Assembly (NCBI RefSeq): GCF_013403975.1
Contig: NZ_JABFDH010000005.1
Coordinates: 186,001 to 250,000, forward strand
Length of the DNA: 64,000 bases
DNA from: Winogradskyella ursingii
Lineage (GTDB): Bacteria > Bacteroidota > Bacteroidia > Flavobacteriales > Flavobacteriaceae
Direction: 5' to 3'
Part shown: positions 9,613 to 18,263 of the stretch, one piece after another
Layout: every line of letters begins with the position of its first letter
Numbering within the stretch: the stretch's first letter is position 1
Made by a program: the position numbers and the translations under genes
The notes under the pieces: generated by a model
The model's input: the letters and a program-made list of their open reading frames with translations, nothing else
Databases searched by the model: none
What the model was told of the DNA's origin: nothing

Positions 9613-10122
9613 ATGAAAGCAATAAAATATCCAAAATCATTTTCACACATAGGTATTACTGTACCTGATATTCACAAAGCGGTTAAATTCTATGAGGACA
9701 TTATGGGATGGTATGTAATTATGAAACCATCTTCAGTAAAAAAAGAACGCGATACTGCTATTGGACAAATGTGCATCGATGTGTTTGGTGAAAATTGGGA
9801 AGAATTCGAAATCGCCCATATGTCAACATCTGACGGAATTGGAATTGAACTCTTTTCATTTCCTCACGGAAATAAAGAAGCACCTGATTTTAATCCATTT
9901 AATACAGGACTATTTCACTTTTGTGTACAAGATCCAGATATCGAGAATCTTACCAAAAAAATAGTTGAGGCTGGGGGAAAACAAAGAATGCCCATAAGAG
10001 AATATTATCCAAATGAAAAACCGTATAAAATGGTATATGTAGAAGATCCATTCGGAATTGTATTTGAAATTTATACCCACAGTTATGAATTGACTTATTC
10101 ATCAGGAGCATATCAAGAATAA
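9613..10122 (+). CDS. VOC (glyoxalase/dioxygenase) superfamily protein
   Basis: 169 residues. The N-terminus SFSHIGITVPDIHKAVKFYE is a classical beta-alpha-beta start of the vicinal oxygen chelate fold, with a likely metal histidine at about residue 12. The second half shows GLFHFCVQDPDIENL and VYVEDPFGIVFEIYTHSYE, giving a further His and Glu ligand as in lactoylglutathione lyases and ring-cleaving dioxygenases. The actual substrate is unknown. It is a single gene with 156 bases upstream and 163 bases downstream that carry nothing recognisable apart from the palindrome noted at 9454. Confidence 0.85.
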   Translation: MKAIKYPKSFSHIGITVPDIHKAVKFYEDIMGWYVIMKPSSVKKERDTAIGQMCIDVFGENWEEFEIAHMSTSDGIGIELFSFPHGNKEAPDFNPFNTGLFHFCVQDPDIENLTKKIVEAGGKQRMPIREYYPNEKPYKMVYVEDPFGIVFEIYTHSYELTYSSGAYQE

Positions 10123-10285
10123 AAGATTGCATCCTGCCATTGGTAATAGTAAAAGCCGCAGATGCTTAATTAAATTATTTTCCTTAAATTATGAGACTCA
10201 GTATTAGGAATAGAATAAAATGTCAAATACCGACCCACAGTTAAAGCCAATGAAATAAATAGAAAAATCATTAAAACTTCATAAA

Positions 10286-11038
10286 ATGGATTTAAAGAAA
10301 ATTGAAAACACCAACATTTATGAATTTCACTCAACGGGTAAATTGACCGAAAATGATGCCAAAAAGCTAATGAAATCGTTCCAAGAATTCAAAGAAAATA
10401 ACGATAAAATTAGCCTGTTAGGAGTTATTGATGAAATGCCTTGGCCAGAAGATTTTTCTTCAATTGATGAGCTGTTTCAACTTAAAAAGGCTTCGCTCAA
10501 TGTCATTAAAAAATACGCCATATTATCTGACAAGGATTTAATGACTAAACTTGTTCCCACAGCCAATTTTTTCACTCCAAATATTCCCATAAAATCCTTC
10601 GATAGATCCCAGCGAGATGAAGCAATCAAATGGTTAGAAAACATTGATAAAAAAACTTACAGAGCAGAGGATTATCTTACAAATGTGAAAATAAACGAAA
10701 TAGACAATGATGTTTTTGAGATTGAATTGCTTCATGACACCCTTGACCACAGTTCTATAAGTGCCCTTTATGAAATACTTGATAGAAAATCAAAAGAAAA
10801 AATAAACTTAATAGTTGTCCTGCGATCCATTCCAGCTCTTGAAAAACTAAAAACCTTTGTAAAAGGAATGCAAGTAGATTTAAAAGCAATAGGTAAAGTA
10901 GGAAAATATGCCGTTGTTACCGACAAAAAATGGATTGATAAACTTTCGGGCGTTGCAGATTTTATAACACCAGGAATGAAATTAAAGACCTATAAAATTG
11001 ATCAATTAAATGATGCCCGAAATTGGGTTTCAAGCTGA
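10286..11038 (+). CDS. Tandem SpoIIAA-like (STAS/SEC14-type) domain protein
   Basis: 250 residues made of two copies of a domain of about 115-120 residues. Copy 1 (about 1-120) ends with VPTANFFTPNIPIKSFDRSQ then EAIKWLENI; copy 2 (about 128-250) ends with GVADFITPGMKLKTYKIDQL then DARNWVSS, so the same positions recur. This pattern is that of SpoIIAA-like proteins, which share a lipid-binding or STAS-type fold. There is no signal peptide, so it is probably cytoplasmic. The role is unknown. A short hairpin (ACAATTA/TAATTGT, 11051-11068) follows the gene. Confidence 0.75.
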   Translation: MDLKKIENTNIYEFHSTGKLTENDAKKLMKSFQEFKENNDKISLLGVIDEMPWPEDFSSIDELFQLKKASLNVIKKYAILSDKDLMTKLVPTANFFTPNIPIKSFDRSQRDEAIKWLENIDKKTYRAEDYLTNVKINEIDNDVFEIELLHDTLDHSSISALYEILDRKSKEKINLIVVLRSIPALEKLKTFVKGMQVDLKAIGKVGKYAVVTDKKWIDKLSGVADFITPGMKLKTYKIDQLNDARNWVSS

Positions 11039-11204
11039 AGAAAAGAATTGACAATTACCCATAATTGTAATAATAGCTTAATTCCCTAATCGGAAATCAA
11101 TGTTTATTCGATATCTTTAGTTTACGTTATTAAAAATCCTCAAGGTTTTCCTGCAACAAGTGCTTGTACAAAATTGTTGAGACACATTTTAAAATTCCAT
11201 AGCA

Positions 11205-12560
11205 ATGAAAAAAGCAAATAAAGTTTTAATGCTCGTTTCCTGTTTTGTGTTTGTATGTCAAATAAATTCTCAGGATATTTCCAAAAATTCTATTGCCTTA
11301 ACTCATGTTACGATTATTGATGTTGAAAATTCTCAACAGTTAGAAGATATGACCATTATCATTGATAAAGACAAAATTCAATCGATACAACCTAGTAGTT
11401 CAATAGATTTAAAAGGAATTTCAAATAAGGTTGATTTAAAAGGGAATTTTGTTATACCAGGATTGATAGATTCTCACGTACATCTTTTTAGACCAAAAAA
11501 CCGTAAGGAAATTTTGAGTAAATTACTCTATTCAGGAATCACAAGTGTACGTGATATGGGTGGAGACGCAAGAGTTTATCAATCTCTTAATAAAGCAATT
11601 GACGAAGGAAATCTCAATGGTCCAAAGATATATTATTCTGCCAATGTGTTTGGGCCTACTTTTTTACAAGATCCAAGAACAAAGTTTGCAGCTCAAGGTT
11701 TCGAACCAGGTTCAGCACCTTGGATGCGAGTCATTACAGATAAAACCAATTTGACTGCAATAGTTACCGAGGCAAAAGAAGCTGGTGTAACAGGTCTAAA
11801 AGTATATTCTAATGTAAGTCCTGAGTTGTTAATAGATCTTAGTAAAATTACCCACCAAAATGGCCTAAAAATGTGGAGTCATTCTAGTATATATCCTAGT
11901 AAACCCTCAGATGCCGTAAATGCAAATGTGGATGTGCTATCTCATGGGACAGGAATGATTTTCGAATTGGAAAAAGATATACCAGCCTCATTTAATGAAG
12001 CAATTCGGAAGTCCTTACCGTTTATAGATTTTGAAAAAGCAAATGCCTCTGCTGCCGAATTTACTATGTTGTTCGAGAAAATGAAATCAAATAGTATAAT
12101 TTTTGAGCCAACGCTTTCGGCTTGGAGTGTAAAATTCCGTTCTAACGATCCGCATAATAAATCAAAATCTCAAAAAAACAGTCCAACTCAACATCTATCA
12201 AGTGCTTCAAATAAAATGGATGTTGTTGCAATGGACGATTGGGTAAAGCGAATTACAAAAGCGGCCTATGAACATGGAGTTACAATAGCTGCAGGAACAG
12301 ATTTTAGTGTAAACTTAAAATGGGTTCAGGACGAAATTATACTCTTAACGGAATGTGGCTTAACTAACTTTGATGCGTTAAAGGCTGCCACATTAAATAA
12401 CGCTAAGGCAATTGGAATTGAAGAAATGTGCGGTTCGATTTCAGAGGGGAAAATTGCAAACCTGGTTATCCTAGATAAAAATCCGTTAGAGGCAATTCAA
12501 AATATTCGAAGTGTAGTATCGGTTTATAAAAACGGAGTTGAATATAAAATAAATGAATAA
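11205..12560 (+). CDS. Secreted amidohydrolase family protein
   Basis: 451 residues with a signal peptide (about 1-22, ending QINSQ). The metal-dependent amidohydrolase fold is shown by VIPGLIDSHVHLF (HxH, about residues 90-102), GLKVYSNVSPE (candidate carboxylated or bridging lysine), MWSHSSIYPS, VLSHGTG and AAGTDFSVNLKW (metal aspartate). The C-terminus carries the typical ISEGKIANLVILDKNPLE beta-sandwich return. Imidazolonepropionase-like or prolidase-like substrates are possible but not shown. It is monocistronic by appearance, with a 166-base leader region. Confidence 0.87.
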   Translation: MKKANKVLMLVSCFVFVCQINSQDISKNSIALTHVTIIDVENSQQLEDMTIIIDKDKIQSIQPSSSIDLKGISNKVDLKGNFVIPGLIDSHVHLFRPKNRKEILSKLLYSGITSVRDMGGDARVYQSLNKAIDEGNLNGPKIYYSANVFGPTFLQDPRTKFAAQGFEPGSAPWMRVITDKTNLTAIVTEAKEAGVTGLKVYSNVSPELLIDLSKITHQNGLKMWSHSSIYPSKPSDAVNANVDVLSHGTGMIFELEKDIPASFNEAIRKSLPFIDFEKANASAAEFTMLFEKMKSNSIIFEPTLSAWSVKFRSNDPHNKSKSQKNSPTQHLSSASNKMDVVAMDDWVKRITKAAYEHGVTIAAGTDFSVNLKWVQDEIILLTECGLTNFDALKAATLNNAKAIGIEEMCGSISEGKIANLVILDKNPLEAIQNIRSVVSVYKNGVEYKINE

Positions 12561-12657
12561 GATATAAGCGACAAATGACTATAATCATTCGGTTGCTCTA
12601 TTGTACAAGCTAAATCTCCCGTCTTAAGCTTATGACCATAAATATCTAAGAAAATCT

Positions 12658-13104
12658 TTACTCTTCCTCATCTAAAATAACAGCTTTCTCAAAAATTAGC
12701 TCTTGATTTTTAATGGTTAATTGAACTGATTTTAATTCAGCATTTTTTAACTTCTCGATATCATATTCTTCAATTTGAAAGTCTATTGGAGTCACATAAC
12801 GACCTTTTAAATCAGACGGTTCAGATTCAAGTTCTGGCATATCTGAGTTGAGTTTAAGTTCAAAGTCAGTACCTGAGAATTTAAGCTTAGCACCCTTTTT
12901 TGTTTTAATATTCAATGCGCCAATAACTAATGTCTGGAAGATGTAATAACCACCCAATTCCTTTAAACCTGCATATAGTACATTGTGTTCCGAAACACCA
13001 TAAGGGGGATTCTCAACATTCTCAATAATAGCTGCAACTGTATCATCAGATTCAACATTAACATCAGAACTTTTGGATCCAAGTAATTTTGATAAAAAAC
13101 CCAT
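12658..13104 (-). CDS. Conserved hypothetical protein
   Basis: 148 residues, not recognised. It begins MGFLSKLLGSKSSDVNVE, with no signal peptide or membrane segment, and looks like a small cytoplasmic alpha/beta protein with an acidic C-terminus (VILDEEE). The middle part, GLKELGGYYIFQTLVIGALN then TKKGAKLKFSGTDFELKL, is beta-rich. A TAnnTTTG element (TAGTTTTG, 13128-13121 on the minus strand) lies 17 bases before the ATG and may be its promoter. It is divergent from the immunophilin gene. Confidence 0.65.
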   Translation of the reverse strand: MGFLSKLLGSKSSDVNVESDDTVAAIIENVENPPYGVSEHNVLYAGLKELGGYYIFQTLVIGALNIKTKKGAKLKFSGTDFELKLNSDMPELESEPSDLKGRYVTPIDFQIEEYDIEKLKNAELKSVQLTIKNQELIFEKAVILDEEE

Positions 13105-13207
13105 TCAATTTAATTTTTTTCAAAACTAGTGAAATATATATTCTTAATCCTACAATCTAATAATCCAATAAACTAACTTCAAGCTTCTCGCTTCCAGCTT
13201 CATTCGT

Positions 13208-13215
13208 TATCTTTG
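13208..13215 (+). promoter_or_regulatory. Predicted -7 element of the immunophilin gene
   Basis: TATCTTTG matches the Bacteroidota -7 consensus TAnnTTTG exactly and lies 24 bases before the ATG at 13240. No clear TTG -33 element is present at the normal distance, so the call rests on the -7 box and its position. Confidence 0.4.
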
Positions 13216-13239
13216 CACTCTTAAACAAAAAACAAAACA

Positions 13240-14172
13240 ATGCAAGACGGTTTATACGCAAAATTCAATACTTCTAAAGGGGAAATATTGGCGAACTTAG
13301 AATTTGAAAAAACACCAGGTACGGTTGGTAATTTTGTTGCTTTAGCAGAAGGGAATATGGAAAATTCCGCTAAACCTCAGGGAACACCTTATTATGACGG
13401 ACTTAAATTTCACCGAGTTATTCCTGATTTTATGATACAGGGTGGTTGCCCACAAGGAACAGGGACAGGAAATCCAGGTTATAAATTTGATGATGAAATT
13501 CACCCAGATTTAAAACACGATGCACCAGGAAAATTATCCATGGCAAATGCTGGTCCTGGTACCAATGGAAGTCAATTTTTTATCACACATATCGCAACAG
13601 AATGGTTAGATGGTAAACATACTGTTTTTGGGAATGTGGTAGAAGGACAAGATGTTGTTGATTCCATTGAACAGGGAGATAAAATTGAAAGTGTGGAAAT
13701 CATTAGAGAAGGTGACGCTGCCGAAAAATTCAATGCCATTGAGGCCTTTAGAACTTTTGAAGGAGCGAGAGAAAAACGAGTTGCTGCCGAGCGCGAAGCT
13801 GCAAAAGCTGAGCTTGATAAGTTAGCATCGGGTTTTGATGAAACAGAGAGCGGATTACGATACAAAATTATCCAAAAAGGTGATGGTAAAAAAGCTGAAA
13901 AAGGTAATATGGTTTCGGTACATTATAAAGGTCAGTTGGCCGATGGAACAGTGTTTGATTCCTCATACAAAAGAAACTCGCCATTGGATTTTCAAGTTGG
14001 TGTAGGTCAAGTGATTCCGGGTTGGGACGAAGGTATTTGTCTATTGAATGTTGGTGATAAAGCAAGATTGGTGATACCGAGTGATTTAGGATACGGTTCT
14101 GCAGGAGCGGGAGGTGTAATTCCGCCAGATGCTACATTGGTTTTTGATGTTGAGTTGATGGGACTAAAGTAA
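13240..14172 (+). CDS. Dual-family peptidylprolyl isomerase (cyclophilin-FKBP fusion)
   Basis: 310 residues with two prolyl isomerase domains in one chain. The N-terminal cyclophilin (about 1-160) shows [19 protein letters not shown], then [12 protein letters not shown] and [10 protein letters not shown], which include the catalytic Arg and the conserved Phe/Met/Gln positions. A charged linker (about 160-205, rich in Glu/Lys/Ala) leads to an FKBP domain (about 205-310): [49 protein letters not shown]. There is no signal peptide, so it should work in the cytoplasm in protein folding. This domain order is known from Flavobacterium johnsoniae. A strong hairpin terminator follows. Confidence 0.93.
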   Translation: MQDGLYAKFNTSKGEILANLEFEKTPGTVGNFVALAEGNMENSAKPQGTPYYDGLKFHRVIPDFMIQGGCPQGTGTGNPGYKFDDEIHPDLKHDAPGKLSMANAGPGTNGSQFFITHIATEWLDGKHTVFGNVVEGQDVVDSIEQGDKIESVEIIREGDAAEKFNAIEAFRTFEGAREKRVAAEREAAKAELDKLASGFDETESGLRYKIIQKGDGKKAEKGNMVSVHYKGQLADGTVFDSSYKRNSPLDFQVGVGQVIPGWDEGICLLNVGDKARLVIPSDLGYGSAGAGGVIPPDATLVFDVELMGLK

Positions 14173-14196
14173 AAATCACAATTTTAATATAAGTAG

Positions 14197-14225
14197 AAAA
14201 GCACCAGTTGTATGGTGCTTTTTTA
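14197..14225 (+). terminator. Rho-independent terminator after the immunophilin gene
   Basis: Stem AAAGCACCA / TGGTGCTTT with a 6-base loop (gttgta) followed by a run of T. It lies 25 bases after the stop codon. Confidence 0.85.
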
Positions 14226-14370
14226 TGTTTTTAAATGCAGTTTCAATCCTTAACTGCAGGCTCAGAAGGCTAAACTTTAGTAATATTTTAAGGGTTCGTA
14301 GCGTTTTAAAAAATTATAATAGTTTGAATTCAAGGGTGTAGAACATAAAGGATGCGTTAAAGGCTACAAA

Positions 14371-14402
14371 AAAAAGCATCCACTAATAACGTAGATGCTT
14401 TT
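14371..14402 (-). terminator. Rho-independent terminator after the YceI gene
   Basis: Stem AAGCATC / GATGCTT with extra AC/GT pairing inside. Read on the minus strand it is followed by a long T-run (the A-run at 14368-14375). It lies about 23 bases after the YceI stop. Confidence 0.75.
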
Positions 14403-14425
14403 CAATTTTAAACAGTTAGCTTCAA

Positions 14426-15079
14426 TTAAGCCTTTTTAGCAACTAAAGTTACTTTAAGCTCCATATCATCATTGATAAATTTATCTCCTAAATCATCAAA
14501 GAAAGATTTAGAACCATATTTTACGTTCCATTTAGAACGATCGATCGTGAAAGTTTCACTTGTTAAAGTCATTGTATCACCATTCATTGAAGTTGACACA
14601 GGTATGCTAATGTTATTGGTAGTTTCTTTCATGGTCAAATTACCTGAAAGCATAGTTTTACCGTCCATAGTTTCTAGGCCAGTCACTTCAAATTTTGCAT
14701 TTGGGTATGTTTCAACATCAAAAAAGTCGGCACTTTTAAGGTGACCAGTTAATTTGGCATTACTTTCATCTTCAGCAGGTATGTCAGTAACGTTAATGCT
14801 ACTCATATCAATTTCAAATGTGCCGCTTTCAATATTTCCTTCATTAACTTCAATATTTCCGTCTGCAATTTTAATAGTTCCAGTATGGGAACCCGTTGGC
14901 TTAAAGCCTTTCCATTCTATAACGGACTCGTCAGTATCTGCTGCGTAAGTCACTGCGCTTGCATCTGCCATAGCTGCATCTTCAGCATCTTTTGTTTCTG
15001 CTTCTTTTGCTCCGTCTTTACAGCTAGAAAAGGAAACCAATGCTACAAGAGTAAAAATTTTTAAAAATGATGTTTTCAT
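14426..15079 (-). CDS. YceI family lipoprotein
   Basis: 217 residues. The N-terminus is a lipoprotein signal (LVALVSFSSCKDG, Cys at about 20), followed by an acidic low-complexity linker (about 22-45). The rest is a YceI beta-barrel that binds isoprenoid-like or polyamine ligands in known members: SVIEWKGFKPTGSHTGTIKI, then GTFEIDMSSINVTDI and HLKSADFFDVETYPNAKFEV, and a C-terminal FTIDRSKWNVKYGSKSFF. It is probably anchored to the outer or inner membrane. It is convergent with the immunophilin gene and divergent from grpE. Confidence 0.9.
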   Translation of the reverse strand: MKTSFLKIFTLVALVSFSSCKDGAKEAETKDAEDAAMADASAVTYAADTDESVIEWKGFKPTGSHTGTIKIADGNIEVNEGNIESGTFEIDMSSINVTDIPAEDESNAKLTGHLKSADFFDVETYPNAKFEVTGLETMDGKTMLSGNLTMKETTNNISIPVSTSMNGDTMTLTSETFTIDRSKWNVKYGSKSFFDDLGDKFINDDMELKVTLVAKKA

Positions 15080-15160
15080 GTTTGTGTTAGTTTTAGTATT
15101 AAGTGTGTAAAGGTAAGTAATTGAATAGGTTATTTATGATAAAAAAATGTTAATGACATT

Positions 15161-15192
15161 TTGACATTTTCTTAATAATGGCAGTACTTTTG
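15161..15192 (+). promoter_or_regulatory. Predicted promoter of grpE-dnaJ
   Basis: TTG (15161-15163, within TTGACA) and TACTTTTG (15185-15192) are separated by 21 bases, a full match to the Bacteroidota promoter TTG-N17-23-TAnnTTTG. Transcription should begin near 15198, about 33 bases before the grpE ATG. No CIRCE-like inverted repeat is visible. Confidence 0.7.
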
Positions 15193-15230
15193 CCACCTTA
15201 AAATCAAAGATTTAAAAAACGGAGACTCAA

Positions 15231-15782
15231 ATGAGCAAAAAAGATAAAAATAAAGAAGTTGAAGAGGTGTTGGCTGAAGAAACAACAACAGCGACTGAAG
15301 AAAATAATAAAGCCGAAGCAGAAGAACTGTCAGTAGAAGAACAGTTACAAGACCAATTGGCTGCCGAAAAGGATAAATTCATGCGTCTATTCGCTGAGTT
15401 CGAAAATTATAAAAAACGAACCACAAGAGAGCGCATTGAACTTTTTAAGACAGCTAGTCAAGATGTAATGACATCCATGCTACCTATCTTAGATGACTTT
15501 GAACGTGCATTGCTGCACATTGAAGACGACAAAGAAGCTGAGGAATTAAGAAAAGGTGTGCTGTTGATTTATAACAAATTACTAAGCACTTTAGAGCAAA
15601 AAGGCCTTTCGAAAATTGAAGTTAAAAAAGGTGACCCGTTTAATGCAGACGACCATGAGGCCATCACCCAAATCCCAGCTCCAAGTGAAGATTTAAAAGG
15701 TAAGATTATAGATGTTGTTGAGCGCGGCTATAAATTGGGAGATAAAGTTATTCGTTTCCCAAAGGTGGTAATAGGACAATAA
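15231..15782 (+). CDS. grpE: Nucleotide exchange factor GrpE
   Basis: 183 residues. It releases ADP from DnaK. The acidic N-terminal part (about 1-40) and the long coiled coil are followed by the GrpE head. Diagnostic segments are KDKFMRLFAEFENYKKRTTR, then MLPILDDFERAL and the C-terminal VVERGYKLGDKVIRFPKVVI. It starts the heat-shock pair with dnaJ, 73 bases upstream of it. The length and order match other Flavobacteriaceae. Confidence 0.95.
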   Translation: MSKKDKNKEVEEVLAEETTTATEENNKAEAEELSVEEQLQDQLAAEKDKFMRLFAEFENYKKRTTRERIELFKTASQDVMTSMLPILDDFERALLHIEDDKEAEELRKGVLLIYNKLLSTLEQKGLSKIEVKKGDPFNADDHEAITQIPAPSEDLKGKIIDVVERGYKLGDKVIRFPKVVIGQ

Positions 15783-15855
15783 TATTCAGAAGGTACCACT
15801 TTGTAAAATAAACTAAACTAATAATATTAAGATTCCCATTTCTTGGGCAGAACAG

Positions 15856-16971
15856 ATGAAAGAAGATTATTACGACATTTTAGGAATTGATAAAAATGCC
15901 TCTGCGGCCGAAATTAAAAAAGCTTATCGCAAAATGGCATTAAAATATCATCCAGATAAAAATCCAGATGACAAGGAGGCCGAAGAGAAATTCAAGAAAT
16001 CTGCAGAAGCTTATGAAGTTTTAAGTAATGCCGATAAAAAAGCACGTTACGACCAATTTGGTCACCAAGCTTTTGAAGGTGGAGGCTTTGGTGGAGGCGG
16101 TATGAATATGGATGATATATTCAGTCAGTTTGGAGATATTTTTGGTGGAGCATTTGGCGGAGGCGGAGGCTTCAGTGGCTTTGGCGGAGGCGGAAGGCAA
16201 CGTGTTGTTAAAGGAAGTAATTTGAGAATCAGAGTTACACTTTCTCTTGAAGATATAGCCAATGGAGTTGAAAAGAAAATTAAGGTAAAACGAAAAATAC
16301 AAGCACCTGGTACAACGTATAAAACTTGTGGTACATGTAATGGTTCCGGTCAAGTGACTAGAGTAACAAATACCATTTTAGGAAGAATGCAAACAGCCTC
16401 TCCTTGTCAGACTTGCGGTGGAGCAGGGCAGACCATTGATAAAAAACCAGCGGATGCAGATGCTCAGGGCCTAAAAGTTTCTGATGAAACAGTATCGGTA
16501 AAAATTCCGGCTGGAGTTGTTGAAGGAATGCAGCTTAAGGTGACGGGAAAGGGTAATGATGCTCCAGGTAATGGAATCGCAGGTGATCTACTCGTATTGA
16601 TACAAGAAGAAGACCACGAAACTCTAAAACGTGAGGGTGATAATTTACATTATGATATGTATGTGAGTTTATCTGATGCTGTTTTAGGTACATCTAAAGA
16701 GATCGATACCGTTACAGGCAAAGTGAGAATCAAAATTGATGCTGGAGTACAATCTGGAAAAATATTAAGGTTAAGAGGCAAGGGAATCCCTAATATTAAT
16801 GGTTATGGCAAAGGTGATCTTTTGGTGCACGTCAATGTATGGACACCAAAAACCTTAAGTAAGAAACAGAAAGATTTTTTTGAAAGTATGAAGGACGATG
16901 AACACTTTGAGCCTAAACCTGAAAGCTCGGACAAGTCATTTTTTGAAAAAGTAAAAGATATGTTTTCATAA
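15856..16971 (+). CDS. dnaJ: Molecular chaperone DnaJ with reduced zinc finger
   Basis: 371 residues. The J domain (about 1-70) has the HPD motif in [10 protein letters not shown]; a Gly/Phe-rich linker follows (about 75-115). The cysteine-rich region contains only two of the usual four CxxCxGxG motifs (CGTCNGSG and CQTCGGAG, about residues 156-195), with a spacer [17 protein letters not shown] between them. It then passes directly to the substrate-binding C-terminal domains ([37 protein letters not shown]). With DnaK it assists folding. It is cotranscribed with grpE and is followed by two terminators. Confidence 0.95.
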   Translation: MKEDYYDILGIDKNASAAEIKKAYRKMALKYHPDKNPDDKEAEEKFKKSAEAYEVLSNADKKARYDQFGHQAFEGGGFGGGGMNMDDIFSQFGDIFGGAFGGGGGFSGFGGGGRQRVVKGSNLRIRVTLSLEDIANGVEKKIKVKRKIQAPGTTYKTCGTCNGSGQVTRVTNTILGRMQTASPCQTCGGAGQTIDKKPADADAQGLKVSDETVSVKIPAGVVEGMQLKVTGKGNDAPGNGIAGDLLVLIQEEDHETLKREGDNLHYDMYVSLSDAVLGTSKEIDTVTGKVRIKIDAGVQSGKILRLRGKGIPNINGYGKGDLLVHVNVWTPKTLSKKQKDFFESMKDDEHFEPKPESSDKSFFEKVKDMFS

Positions 16972-17005
16972 AAAATGGCTTGTTTCATAAAAAATAGTAT
17001 ATTTG

Positions 17006-17040
17006 ATTATCGCTAATGCTAATTAGCGATAATTTTTCTT
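17006..17040 (+). terminator. Terminator 1 after dnaJ
   Basis: Perfect 12-base stem ATTATCGCTAAT / ATTAGCGATAAT with a 4-base loop, followed by a T-rich tract. It lies 35 bases after the dnaJ stop codon. Confidence 0.85.
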
Positions 17041-17057
17041 TTTCATAGCAATTTTTT

Positions 17058-17097
17058 CCCATCCTTATTTTGCGATAAGGGTGGGTTTTGTTTTTTT
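17058..17097 (+). terminator. Terminator 2 after dnaJ
   Basis: Stem CCCATCCTTAT / ATAAGGGTGGG (one G-T wobble) followed by TTTTGTTTTTTT. Together with the hairpin at 17006 it makes a double terminator. The remainder of the 359-base gap to 17330 contains no gene that I can support; it must hold the promoter of the ABC operon, but no clear TAnnTTTG match was found. Confidence 0.75.
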
Positions 17098-17330
17098 ACG
17101 CTTTACTAATTTTAAGGCATGACCTACCTAATCAGCAATTCTCAATTTTGAGAAGTATTCTGGTGTACTTAAAAATGTAATTTAAGCCAATCCTTCCAAA
17201 GAGTGGATTCTTATTTTCTTTCAAGTCTAAAAAAAGCTTAAAAGCGATACAATTACTATTGTATTTTGATGCAAACTCTCTAACATTTAATATATTTACA
17301 TTCTAACCCTATTGTAAATATCATCAATCT

Positions 17331-18257
17331 ATGAATGACTTATTAGTTGCTGATTCCGTATCAAAAAACTTCGGGAATTTCAAAGCACTAAATCAAGTGT
17401 CTATAGCAGTGCCTAAAGGCAGTATTTTTGGTTTATTAGGTCCTAACGGAGCAGGTAAAACAACCTTAATACGTATTATCAATCAAATTACTATGCCAGA
17501 TGAAGGTTCGGTTTTATTGGATGGTCAACCTTTAAAACCAGAACACATTAGAGACATTGGTTATTTACCCGAAGAACGTGGACTCTATAAATCAATGAAA
17601 GTTGGTGAACAGGCATTGTATCTGGCACAACTCAAAGGTTTAAGTAAAACTGAAGCCAAATCAAGATTAAAATATTGGTTCGATAAATTGGATATCGGAG
17701 ACTGGTGGAACAAAAAAATACAGGAACTAAGTAAAGGCCAGGCACAGAAAATACAGTTTATAGTTACGGTATTGCACCGACCTAAACTGTTAATCTTTGA
17801 CGAACCATTTTCAGGTTTTGATCCGATTAATGCTAATTTAATAAAAGATGAAATTTTACAATTGAGGGACGAAGGTGCTACCGTTATTTTTTCGACACAT
17901 CGTATGGAATCGGTCGAGGAGCTTTGTGATCATATAGCTTTGCTTCACAAATCGAACAAAGTACTTGATGGAAAATTAAATGATATCAAGCGCCAATATA
18001 AAACCAATACATTTGAGGTTGGGTTACAATCGGCAAATAGCGAACAAGTGTTAAGTGAAATCAAAAACAGTTTTGATGTGCTTCCGGCTACTTTCAAAAA
18101 TCTTGTTGACGACATTAAACTGAATATTAAAATCAATGAAAACACTTCGCCGAACGATTTGCTTTCATTTTTAACCTCAAAAGCAGAAGTGCATCATTTT
18201 GTGGAGGTCATACCATCTGCTAATGATATTTTTATTCAAACTGTAACAAATAACTAG
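17331..18257 (+). CDS. ABC transporter ATP-binding protein (NatA-like)
   Basis: 308 residues. Walker A is GPNGAGKTT (about residues 38-46), the signature region is QELSKGQAQKIQFI, Walker B is LLIFDEPFSGFDP, and the switch histidine is in FSTHRMES. A C-terminal extension of about 80 residues is of the DUF4162 type, common in NatA-like exporter ATPases. The next gene, 6 bases downstream, codes for the matching permease, so the pair should form an ABC-2 exporter. The exported substrate is not known; sodium or peptides are seen in relatives. Confidence 0.9.
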   Translation: MNDLLVADSVSKNFGNFKALNQVSIAVPKGSIFGLLGPNGAGKTTLIRIINQITMPDEGSVLLDGQPLKPEHIRDIGYLPEERGLYKSMKVGEQALYLAQLKGLSKTEAKSRLKYWFDKLDIGDWWNKKIQELSKGQAQKIQFIVTVLHRPKLLIFDEPFSGFDPINANLIKDEILQLRDEGATVIFSTHRMESVEELCDHIALLHKSNKVLDGKLNDIKRQYKTNTFEVGLQSANSEQVLSEIKNSFDVLPATFKNLVDDIKLNIKINENTSPNDLLSFLTSKAEVHHFVEVIPSANDIFIQTVTNN

Positions 18258-18263
18258 TTAAGG

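Noticed and set aside
9761..10132. Alternative frames on both strands over the VOC gene
   Set aside because: They overlap the well-supported VOC frame and show no family pattern or signal of translation.
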